Both the position numbers and the translations under genes were made by a program. Shown piece after piece: positions 43,777-51,434 of a stretch of 64,000 nt of DNA; positions within the stretch are counted from its first letter, which is position 1; each line of letters opens with the position of its first letter. The stretch is from assembly GCA_030429545.1 (NCBI GenBank), contig JAUIFF010000008.1, positions 1 through 64,000 on the forward strand, given 5' to 3'. Below the pieces are notes generated by a model. That model did no database searches, was not told the origin of the DNA, and saw only the letters and a list, made by a program, of their open reading frames with translations. This DNA comes from Polyangia bacterium. GTDB lineage: Bacteria > Myxococcota_A > Polyangia > Nannocystales > Nannocystaceae.

Positions 43777-45777
43777 GTGAAACAACAAAAAAATGAAACC
43801 ACCGAAGCTGGTGCCGTCGTGGCCCGGCTACAAGTCAACCCCGGTGGGTATGGATTTGCTGTGCGCCTAGATGGCGAAGGCAGTGTGTTTATTCCCAACC
43901 ACAACCTGGCCAATGCGATCGATGGCGACGAGGTCAAGGTCCGGTTTTGGGACGCCGAGCGCGGGCCCGAGGGCGCGGTCGAAGACGTCGTCAACCGCCG
44001 CCGCACCCGGATCACAGGACAGGTGTATCAGCAAGGAACGCAGTGGACGTTTTCCGCCGACGACCCACGTATTACCGTACCTGTCGACTTGGACAGCAAA
44101 AAACCGGGCGTGCTCGAGCAGGGCAAAGTTGTGGTCGCCCGCATTGTCCACTACCCCAATCGCACCCAGCGGGGCATGGTTGTCCGGGTCGAGCAGGTAC
44201 TCGGCGAGCCCGACACCCTGGCGACCGAGGTCATGAAGATCCTGATCGAGCAGGACATCGACCCGGTATTTTCCGAAGCTGTCGCGGCCGAGGGCAAGCA
44301 GGCGCCCACCGAAGTGCGCGAGGTCGACTTGCACGGGCGCGACGACCTGCGCCACCTGCCGTTTATGACGATCGACCCCGACGATGCCCGCGACTTCGAC
44401 GACGCGGTGTGCATCGAGTTGTTGGGCGACAATCCGGCGGTCGACGACATGCGCATGCACGTGGCCGTTGCCGATGTCTCGCACTATGTCCGGGTAGGTT
44501 CCCAGATCGACAACGAGGCCTCGATCCGCGGGTTTTCGACCTACCTCCCCGACCGCGCCATCCCGATGTTGCCCGAGGAACTGTCGAGCCATATTTGCTC
44601 GCTGCGTCCCAAGGAAGACCGGCTGGCGATGGTGGTCTCGATGCGGCTGGGGACCGATGGCGCGACCTCGGAGATCGATGTGCGGGCGGCGGTGATCCAC
44701 AGCCGGCGTCGTTTGACATACAACCAAGTCGCAGGTGAGCTCGCCGGCGACGATCGGCTCGCGGCCAAGGTCCGCGACCGTCTCAAACTACTGCGGCGCG
44801 CGGCCGATCGCCTGCGGGCCCGGCGGATGCGGCGGGGTGCCATCGAGCTCAACCTGACAGAAAATCGCATCGTCCTCGACGAGGACGACCCGGAGAGGAT
44901 TCGCGACATCGTCGCCGCGCGTTCGACCCGCGAGCTCACCCGGGCCTACAACCTGATCGAGGAGTTGATGTTGGCGGCCAACGAAGCGGTCGGCGAGCTC
45001 GGGGTCACCCACAAACTGCCGTTGGTCTACCGCGTGCACGACAAGCCCGACGAGCAAAAACTCGAGCTGTTGGCGGCTGCCGGCCAGATTTTAGGGGTGC
45101 GGATCGACCCCGAAAAACTCACCGAACCCCGCGGCGCGCAGAAGTTTTTGGGCAAGGTCAAAACCCACGCGCGCAGCCAGGCGTTCAACAACCTGATGTT
45201 GCGGGCGATGGCCCAGGCCGCCTATTCGACCGACAACCTCGGCCACTTTGCCCTGGCGAGCCCCGCCTATGCCCACTTCACCTCGCCGATCCGTCGCTAC
45301 CCGGATATTTTGGTTCACCGCGTGCTCAAGGCCTGGCTTTCGCGGCGCGGGAAGTCGGCCGGACCAGAGCCGGTGCCGATCATGCCCAAACGCCGGGAGA
45401 GCGAAGCCCATGCCGTCCGCAGCAGCGAGCGTGAGCGCCTGAGTGCCCAGGCCGAACGCGACGCCCGCAGTTTATTTGCAGCTGCATTTATGCGCGACCG
45501 CATTGGCGACCGGTTTACCGGGGTGGTCTCGGGGCTGACATCGTCGGGAATTTTTGTCGCGCTCGAGGCCCCGCGGGTCGATGGCATGATCAAGCTCGGC
45601 AACCTCGAACGGGCCGAGCGTGAGCAGTACGACCTCGACGACACCGGGGTGCGGCTGCTGGGGCGGCGCCGGGGCGAAACCCTGACCGTCGGCGATCGCT
45701 TGGTCGTCGAAGTTGTCGATGCAAGTATGCAGCGGCGGCGGATCGAGTTGGCGTTTATCAGCCGGCTGTCGGCCTAG
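43777..45777 (+). CDS. rnr: Ribonuclease R (RNB-family 3'-5' exoribonuclease)
   Basis: A protein of about 666 residues. It carries an N-terminal cold-shock-type OB domain (GYGFAVRLDGEGSVFIP), the RNB catalytic domain with TIDPDDARDFDDAV (four Asp, Mg2+ site) and SSHICSLRPKEDRLAMV, and a C-terminal S1 domain (GDRFTGVVSGLTSSGIFVAL). This processive hydrolase degrades structured RNA in the cytosol. It is shorter than E. coli RNase R (about 810), lacking the N-terminal helix-turn-helix and the basic tail. Start GTG 43777 (TTG 43768 possible). Its 3' end overlaps the convergent transporter gene by 20 bp. Confidence 0.93.
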   Translation: MKQQKNETTEAGAVVARLQVNPGGYGFAVRLDGEGSVFIPNHNLANAIDGDEVKVRFWDAERGPEGAVEDVVNRRRTRITGQVYQQGTQWTFSADDPRITVPVDLDSKKPGVLEQGKVVVARIVHYPNRTQRGMVVRVEQVLGEPDTLATEVMKILIEQDIDPVFSEAVAAEGKQAPTEVREVDLHGRDDLRHLPFMTIDPDDARDFDDAVCIELLGDNPAVDDMRMHVAVADVSHYVRVGSQIDNEASIRGFSTYLPDRAIPMLPEELSSHICSLRPKEDRLAMVVSMRLGTDGATSEIDVRAAVIHSRRRLTYNQVAGELAGDDRLAAKVRDRLKLLRRAADRLRARRMRRGAIELNLTENRIVLDEDDPERIRDIVAARSTRELTRAYNLIEELMLAANEAVGELGVTHKLPLVYRVHDKPDEQKLELLAAAGQILGVRIDPEKLTEPRGAQKFLGKVKTHARSQAFNNLMLRAMAQAAYSTDNLGHFALASPAYAHFTSPIRRYPDILVHRVLKAWLSRRGKSAGPEPVPIMPKRRESEAHAVRSSERERLSAQAERDARSLFAAAFMRDRIGDRFTGVVSGLTSSGIFVALEAPRVDGMIKLGNLERAEREQYDLDDTGVRLLGRRRGETLTVGDRLVVEVVDASMQRRRIELAFISRLSA

Positions 45778-47104
45778 CCTGGCGGGGCCGCAGGGTGAAG
45801 TACCCGACCACGCCCAACACCAGCAGGCCACCGGCTGTCAGCCCCATGCCGCGCACCGGGAGGTTGGCGTAGTCGACCCGCAGGTCGACCAAAATCCCGG
45901 TGAGAAACAGGGCGACCCCGTTGAGGCCCTTGACGATAAAGTTGAACACGCCGAAGTAAATGCTGGTGAGGTCACCCTCCTGCTCGCGTGAGCACGAGGT
46001 GACGGCCTCGGCCTCGAGCCCGAGCATGACCGCGGCCATCGGCCCGCCAAACGCAAACAGCACCATCGCGGTGGTCATGGGCGAGTTGATCACCGTCATG
46101 CCAAGCCCGGATGTCAGTGCGTATACAACTGCTAGGCCGAGGCAGGCCATGACCGCGGTCCGCTCCCAGCCAAACCGCCGGGCGGCCGCGGGCACCAGCA
46201 AAAACGACAGCAGGGTCGAGCCCAAAAATGGGCCGAGTAGCATCACCACGTCGCCCTTGGTCGCCGACAGCAGGTCGGTGGCGATGTAGACAGCCGAGGT
46301 TGTCATCACCGTAAACGACATCTGCGCACCCGAGAACAGCAGCATCACCGACAAAAACCGCCGATGGGAAAGCGCCTGTTTGAGGCTTTTGAGGGCGTTG
46401 TGCTCCGGGTTGTCGGAGACCACGGCCGGCTTGGCATCGGGCGGCTTGGCGAAGTAGGGCAACATCATCAGGCCCGCGCACGGGATCGCAAACGCGAGCG
46501 CACCGGTGAAAAACCCATAGTTCTCGATCAGCAGCGGACTGGCGATAAAACCGATCGCAGTGGCGATCAGCACCCCGGCGCCCAGGAGGTTTGAAAGTGT
46601 GCGTCGGCGGGTTTCCTCGCTACCGCCGTAGTCGTCGACCAAACTCCAATAGGGGATGGCGTAAAACGTGTAGCCGACAAAAAAGATGAACATCCCGGCG
46701 CCGAGCAGGGCCCAGCGCATCATCGGAGACATGGCCGCAGTCGGGGCAAACACCAGGGCCAGGCCGATCGAGGGGATCAGGCAGGAAAACCACAGCAACG
46801 ACCGGCGTTGTTTACCGCGCTGCACCCAGCTGTCGCTGAGGATCCCGGCCAGTGGATCGGTGACCCCATCGAAGATCCGAAACGCGAAAAATAACAGCCC
46901 GACAGCCGCGGCTGAAAACAGTGCGATCGACGTGCCGTCCGGGGCTGTGCCTCCGCCCTCGCTGGCGAACGGGATCACCCATTGAAAGAAGTAGCGCGTC
47001 AGCGCCATCATCCCGATTTGGCCGCAGACGTAGAGCAGGTAGCGTGAAAACCCCACGGGCGGAGGATACCCGGGCTTGGGCCGTTTCGCGAAACGCCAAC
47101 ACAT
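45758..47104 (-). CDS. MFS transporter of the GPH/MFS_2 type
   Basis: A 448-residue inner-membrane carrier with 12 predicted helices. Seen: FRIFDGVTDPLAGILSD (MFS_2/GPH signature in loop 2-3), FVGYTFYAIPYWSLVDDYGG, and the second half beginning after a cytosolic loop. The family moves sugars, glycosides or other solutes with a cation; the substrate cannot be told. ATG 47104 is chosen. It converges on rnr with a 20-bp overlap of coding ends. Confidence 0.88.
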   Translation of the reverse strand: MCWRFAKRPKPGYPPPVGFSRYLLYVCGQIGMMALTRYFFQWVIPFASEGGGTAPDGTSIALFSAAAVGLLFFAFRIFDGVTDPLAGILSDSWVQRGKQRRSLLWFSCLIPSIGLALVFAPTAAMSPMMRWALLGAGMFIFFVGYTFYAIPYWSLVDDYGGSEETRRRTLSNLLGAGVLIATAIGFIASPLLIENYGFFTGALAFAIPCAGLMMLPYFAKPPDAKPAVVSDNPEHNALKSLKQALSHRRFLSVMLLFSGAQMSFTVMTTSAVYIATDLLSATKGDVVMLLGPFLGSTLLSFLLVPAAARRFGWERTAVMACLGLAVVYALTSGLGMTVINSPMTTAMVLFAFGGPMAAVMLGLEAEAVTSCSREQEGDLTSIYFGVFNFIVKGLNGVALFLTGILVDLRVDYANLPVRGMGLTAGGLLVLGVVGYFTLRPRQARPTAG

Positions 47105-47219
47105 TCGCCGTGTTGCCAGCCGCGAAACCACCGACCGGGTTTTGTGGGTCGAATCCCGAGACCATCACCTCGCAGTCGCCGGGGTATCATGCCGCGGGGC
47201 AGGTCAGTCGGGGGTGCAC

Positions 47220-48785
47220 ATGGGGAGCAGGCGAAGCGGTGAGTGGGACCGACGGGTTGCGACGGCTACCAACCACAAAGGTCCACGGCGAGCGTTTGGT
47301 GGTCAAAACCGCCTGTTTGCGGCCCTGGTGGTTTCGGCCTCGCTCGTGAGTTGTAGCGGCTCCGGGTGTCACCCACAAAACGATGCTCAGCAACCTGCCT
47401 CGACCTCCGAGGCTCCAAATCGTTGGCACTACACAGTTTCACCCACGCCCGCACTCGACCGCCTCGATGTCGGCTTGTGTTTTACCGGGCCGGCCCCGGC
47501 TGCGCTCGTGGTCGATGGCACCGATGTAATTGCCGCGGTCGAACAGGCGCGCGACAGCGAAGGCCTGGAGCTTGTGATCAACCGCGAACGCGAGGCAATC
47601 GAGCTCACCGGTGTGGGCAGCGATACATGTATATCCTACAAAGTGAACCTCGACACCGTGTTTGCCGAGGTTTCCTACCGCCGTGCCAGCCGGATCGACG
47701 ACAGCGTGTTGATGACGGTGGGCACGTGGCTGTGGCGTCCCAAGCAACTGCCCGACGAGCCGCGGATCACGATGTCGTGGGAGCTGCCCGCCGACATGGC
47801 GGTCTCCCATCCGTTTGCCCCTGCCGACCTCCGCGATGTTGTTGCACATGCACCAAAGCCAAAGGGCGAGGTTGTGTCCCTGTCGCGGACGACGTTTCGC
47901 TGGCGCTCACAGGTGGCGTTTGGCCCGTTTGAGGTGGAAAAGGTCGAGGCCGCGGGCGCGACCTTTTCGATTGTTGCGCTCGGCGAGACGGAGCTTTCAC
48001 GCGAGGGTCGAGCCAAGTGGGTGGCGACGGCTGCCTCGACGGTTGCCCTGCTGTTTGGGCAGTTTCCGGTCCCGCGCGCGCAGATCTTGGTCATCCCCTC
48101 GGGGCGTGGCACGAGCCCGGTCTACTTTGGCCTGACCTCGCGCGGAGGCGGGGCCTCGGTGGCCGCGCTTGTCTCGACCAGCGCCGGCGATGCCAAGTTC
48201 GTCGGCGAATGGGTGCTGATACATGAATTTTTGCACCTCGGGATGCCGTTTGTCCGCAGCGACGACGTCTGGCTGTCGGAGGGGTTTGTCACCTACTACA
48301 CCGAGGTCCTGCGCACCCGTGCCGGGTTTCGTTCGCACGACAAGGCGTGGCGGGCCATCGTCTCGGGCTTTCGCCGGGGGCGGCGATCCGCCAGCGGGCA
48401 GACATTGGCCGAGGCGAGTGCCCGGATGCACGAGCAACACGCGTACGACCGGATCTACTGGGGCGGGGCGGCGATCGCTTTGGTCGTCGATGTGTTGTTG
48501 CGGACCAAGGGCGAGCACTCGCTCGACGATGCGATGAAACAGCTTCACACCTGTTGTGCACATTCGCCCCGCCAATGGTCTGCAGACGAAGTCCTCGAGG
48601 TGTTTGACGCATTTTTCGGCAGTCGCGAAATTTCACAAATCTGTGCCCGCGAACTTGCGCGACCCACATTCACCGACTTGCAACAAACCTTCGAAGCGAT
48701 CGGCATCCGCGAACGCGAAGGCGAAGTTGTGCTGGCCAGCGAGGGTGATGCTGCAAGGCTGCGGACAGCGATTTGCGGGGGGTAA
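47220..48785 (+). CDS. M61-like metallopeptidase lipoprotein
   Basis: A 521-residue exported protein. The N-terminus has a hydrophobic stretch LFAALVVSASLVSC (lipobox LVSC near residue 45), and the mature region begins Ser/Gly-rich. The zinc site is LIHEFLHLG (HExxH, about residue 335) with a downstream Glu in WLSEGFVTYYTEVL, the arrangement of M61/M1 gluzincins. The beta-rich N-terminal part fits the M61 layout. The predicted role is a peptidase at the surface or periplasm. ATG 47220 is used; the frame extends upstream to 47076 through the start of the divergent carrier gene. No partner gene is obvious. Confidence 0.8.
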   Translation: MGSRRSGEWDRRVATATNHKGPRRAFGGQNRLFAALVVSASLVSCSGSGCHPQNDAQQPASTSEAPNRWHYTVSPTPALDRLDVGLCFTGPAPAALVVDGTDVIAAVEQARDSEGLELVINREREAIELTGVGSDTCISYKVNLDTVFAEVSYRRASRIDDSVLMTVGTWLWRPKQLPDEPRITMSWELPADMAVSHPFAPADLRDVVAHAPKPKGEVVSLSRTTFRWRSQVAFGPFEVEKVEAAGATFSIVALGETELSREGRAKWVATAASTVALLFGQFPVPRAQILVIPSGRGTSPVYFGLTSRGGGASVAALVSTSAGDAKFVGEWVLIHEFLHLGMPFVRSDDVWLSEGFVTYYTEVLRTRAGFRSHDKAWRAIVSGFRRGRRSASGQTLAEASARMHEQHAYDRIYWGGAAIALVVDVLLRTKGEHSLDDAMKQLHTCCAHSPRQWSADEVLEVFDAFFGSREISQICARELARPTFTDLQQTFEAIGIREREGEVVLASEGDAARLRTAICGG

Positions 48786-49081
48786 AAGGTTTGCCTATTG
48801 ATCGTTCGCAACAGGCTCTGGGCTGGTCGTCACGGGCATGGATGCGCAAGTGATCTAGGGGCAAGCCTGCACTCGACTGGTTGCGCGTTCAGTGCGCCTA
48901 GATGAAGTGTGCAACGAAACTCGCGAATGTCTTCGCGGCAGCTTCATTTCGGGGTACAAAGTCCCCCACAACCGACACGGTGTTTCACACCACAGGTGTA
49001 ACCGAGCCGGACAGTTCAACGATTCGTCCCAATGACTGACGCGAACGCGGCACGCAAGAACGATCAGGAGAAATACGAAAC
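48786..49081 (+). other. Upstream region of the RiPP-like operon
   Basis: A ~300-bp spacer. It ends with AGGAG about 8 nt before the ATG of the Cys-repeat lipoprotein. The region should contain the promoter; I cannot assign a regulator site. No gene is seen. Confidence 0.5.
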
Positions 49082-49390
49082 ATGGCAAACTTCAAGCACA
49101 TTGCAGCGACCCTTGCGCTTCTCGGCTCCGCCTCCTTCGCGGTGACGGGTTGCGGTGACAAAAAAGAGGGCACCGAAGTCCCCGGTGGAGACAGCGCGGT
49201 CGAAAAGGCCGAGGGCTCCTGCGGCGGTGAAAAGGCTGAGGGCTCCTGCGGCGGTGAAAAGGCCGAAGGATCCTGCGGCGGAGAAAAAGCCGAAGGCGAA
49301 GCTTCCTGCTCCGCTGAAGGTGGTGAAGAAGGCGGCGAGGAAGCTGCTGAAGAGGGTGGCGACGAAGCTGCCGCTGAGGGTGGCGAGTAA
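49082..49390 (+). CDS. Cys-repeat lipoprotein, putative MNIO-modified peptide precursor
   Basis: A 102-residue protein. Residues 1-23 form a signal peptide with lipobox VTGC (Cys24). From residue 42 a nine-residue unit KAEGSCGGE is repeated three times (EGSCG at 44-48, 53-57, 62-66), followed by EGEASC and a Glu/Gly/Ala-rich acidic tail. EGxCG repeats are the substrate motif of MNIO (DUF692) enzymes in HvfA-type precursors, where the Cys residues are converted to modified, metal-binding groups. The next two genes are a DUF692 enzyme and a DUF2063 protein, the same gene order as in such systems. The 27-bp DNA repeats are at about 49205-49285. AGGAG supports the start. The copper or metal role is inference. 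Confidence 0.85.
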   Translation: MANFKHIAATLALLGSASFAVTGCGDKKEGTEVPGGDSAVEKAEGSCGGEKAEGSCGGEKAEGSCGGEKAEGEASCSAEGGEEGGEEAAEEGGDEAAAEGGE

Positions 49391-49423
49391 TCAACATCCA
49401 ACCGCGGTAACCTAACCGCAACC

Positions 49424-49472
49424 TACACCCCGGACAGCGACGTCTATCGTCGGGTTCGGGGTGTAACTTTTT
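49424..49472 (+). terminator. Partial terminator/attenuator between precursor and MNIO genes
   Basis: TACACCCCG (49424-49432) pairs with CGGGGTGTA (49457-49465), with an inner stem CGACG/CGTCG, and is followed by ACTTTTT. Lying between the precursor gene and the enzyme gene, it would leave more precursor than enzyme mRNA. Confidence 0.8.
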
Positions 49473-49522
49473 GTCCGTCTTGCCATACTCGCCCGGGGAG
49501 AGATCTCCCCCTGGAAAAGTTG

Positions 49523-50386
49523 ATGCAGCAAAAAAATGTACCGACCGGGATCGGCCTGGGCCTGCGCAGTCGCCTGATGAAAGCGATCGAACGTGGCGAG
49601 GCTGATGGGGAGATCGCCTTTCTCGAGATCTCTCCGGAAAACCACATGCACCGGGGCGGCTCGTCGCCAGCGCGCTTTTTGAAGCTCGCCGACCGGTTTC
49701 CGATCATCACCCACAGCCTGGCCATGTCCCTGGGGGGTACAGGTCCCTTCGACGCCGGCTACATGGGCGAGATGAAGCGGTTTCTCGACCGCTTTGGCGG
49801 GGCCTGGCACAGCGACCACCTGTGCTTTTGCGGGGCCGACGGGCGCGCCCTCCATGACCTGCTTCCCATCCCCTTCACCAAGGTTTGTGCGCAGCGGGTC
49901 GCCGATCGGATCCGCGAGGTTCAAGACCGGCTCGGGCGGCCGATGCTGATCGAGAACATCAGCTACTACCAGGCACTCGGACACAGCGAGATGGACGAGG
50001 CCACGTTTGTCGCCGAGGTTTTGGAGCGGGCAGATTGCGGCCTGCTGCTCGACGTCAACAATGTGTATGTCAATGCAAAAAACCACGACTTTGATCCCTA
50101 CGCGTGGCTAAAAACCATTCCGTTGCACCGGGTTCGTCAGTTGCATGTCGCCGGCCACGAGCGCTGGGACGAGACGATGTTGATCGATACCCATGGTGCC
50201 GAGGTTTTGCCTGAAGTTCAGGACATGATGTCGTGGGTGATCGAGCGGATCGGGCCGACCCCCGTGCTGCTCGAGCGCGACCGCCATATCCCCCCGTTGG
50301 CCGAAATGTTGCGCGAGGTCCGGGCACTCGATGCCGTCTACCAAGCGGCGGTTGCACGCCATGCCGCCAACCGGGCACAGGCCTGA
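49523..50386 (+). CDS. DUF692/MNIO multinuclear iron oxidase, peptide-modifying
   Basis: A 287-residue TIM-barrel enzyme of the MNIO (DUF692) family, relatives of BufB, HvfB and MbnB. The metal ligand motifs are all visible: ITHSLAMSLGG, WHSDHLCF, LIENISYY, LLLDVNNVYVNAKNH, LHVAGHERW, LIDTHG and the late LLERDRHIPP. These enzymes use two or three iron ions and O2 to modify Cys residues of a precursor peptide. The neighbouring EGSCG-repeat lipoprotein is the obvious substrate. ATG 49523 has GGAAAAG upstream. It is followed 58 bp later by the DUF2063 gene. Confidence 0.94.
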   Translation: MQQKNVPTGIGLGLRSRLMKAIERGEADGEIAFLEISPENHMHRGGSSPARFLKLADRFPIITHSLAMSLGGTGPFDAGYMGEMKRFLDRFGGAWHSDHLCFCGADGRALHDLLPIPFTKVCAQRVADRIREVQDRLGRPMLIENISYYQALGHSEMDEATFVAEVLERADCGLLLDVNNVYVNAKNHDFDPYAWLKTIPLHRVRQLHVAGHERWDETMLIDTHGAEVLPEVQDMMSWVIERIGPTPVLLERDRHIPPLAEMLREVRALDAVYQAAVARHAANRAQA

Positions 50387-50444
50387 CGAGGGCCACCAGG
50401 CGACGCCTGACGCGTGAACATCGACAAGTAAGGATTGAGACGTG

Positions 50445-51257
50445 ATGACCGACCCACTCGCCCCGCTACGAGCCCTCCAGGGCGCCCTGTGTGCCCGTGA
50501 TGCCGCATCCGCCCTGCGCACCGATCTGCGGGGGTTTTTGTCGCGACAGGGCCTTGAGGGCGCTGACCTAGAGGCCATGGTCGAGGCCGGCCCCACGCGG
50601 TTGCTGGCCTATCGCACCATGGTTCAGGGACGTCTGCGGCGGACCATTAAGGCCTACATCCCACGGGTCGCCCACCTGCTCGGGAACCGCTATGCCCAGG
50701 AATTTTGCACATACATGGAAGTCCGGGCGCCACGGACCCACTACCTGCGCGATGTCCCGGCCGAGTTTGTCGCCTGGGCGCGCGAGCGTTGGGCGACGAT
50801 GCCGGACCTGCCGGCCTACTTGGGTGACCTCGCACGCTACGAGATCCTCCGCGACGAGGTCGCCAATGCGCCGGGGGGAGGCGAGCCCGAGACCGGCCAG
50901 GCCCTGGCCCTCGACCGACCCCTGCGCATCGACGGTAGCGCCCAGCTGCAGAAATTTGCATATGCAGTGCACGAGGTAGCCGGCACGCCGATCGACCAGA
51001 CCCCGGAACCTCCAGCCCGTGCCACAACCTTGCTGGTCTATCGCAACCGCAAGACCCACCGCGTCCACTTTGTCGACCTGACCCCACGGGCGGGCGCGTT
51101 GATGCGCCGGTTGTTGGCAGGCGAACCGGTCCAGGTGGCGTTGGCCGGAGCTGCGAGCGATACCGGCGGGCAGCTCAACGACGAGTTTTTGGCCGCGATG
51201 GTCCACTTTTTGACCGATCTCAGCGAGCGCGGCGTGGTCCTCGGTGCCGAGCCCTGA
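50445..51257 (+). CDS. DUF2063 partner protein of the MNIO enzyme
   Basis: A 270-residue protein with an N-terminal DUF2063-type domain (LRTDLRGFLSRQGLEG; LAYRTMVQGRLRRTIKAYIP; FCTYMEVRAPRTHYLRDVP) and a C-terminal RRE-like winged domain. In bufferin/HvfA-type systems this protein (BufC/HvfC) binds the precursor and presents it to the MNIO enzyme. AAGGA stands about 13 nt before the ATG; a GTG at 50442 is an in-frame alternative. Last gene of the operon; no DoxX-type membrane gene follows. Two exact TGYANNTRCA motifs occur in it. Confidence 0.9.
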   Translation: MTDPLAPLRALQGALCARDAASALRTDLRGFLSRQGLEGADLEAMVEAGPTRLLAYRTMVQGRLRRTIKAYIPRVAHLLGNRYAQEFCTYMEVRAPRTHYLRDVPAEFVAWARERWATMPDLPAYLGDLARYEILRDEVANAPGGGEPETGQALALDRPLRIDGSAQLQKFAYAVHEVAGTPIDQTPEPPARATTLLVYRNRKTHRVHFVDLTPRAGALMRRLLAGEPVQVALAGAASDTGGQLNDEFLAAMVHFLTDLSERGVVLGAEP

Positions 51258-51434
51258 ACGCGTCGCCGCCGGGATCTACATGCTGATACATCTGCTGCCG
51301 GGCACGTAGCTGGCGCTAGCGGTCGTGGCCACACCCGGGGCAGCGACCGGAACATGCTTGCGACAAATCGACTGTGCGGGTGTCGCGACCCTGTGCCGAC
51401 CGCGACACGACATCCTGCTATGCTCCGCCCGCCG

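Noticed and set aside
47101..47219. Possible tRNA-like GGTCGAATCCC sequence near 47147
   Set aside because: The T-arm-like sequence is not accompanied by acceptor, D or anticodon stems; it lies in the divergent spacer of two genes.
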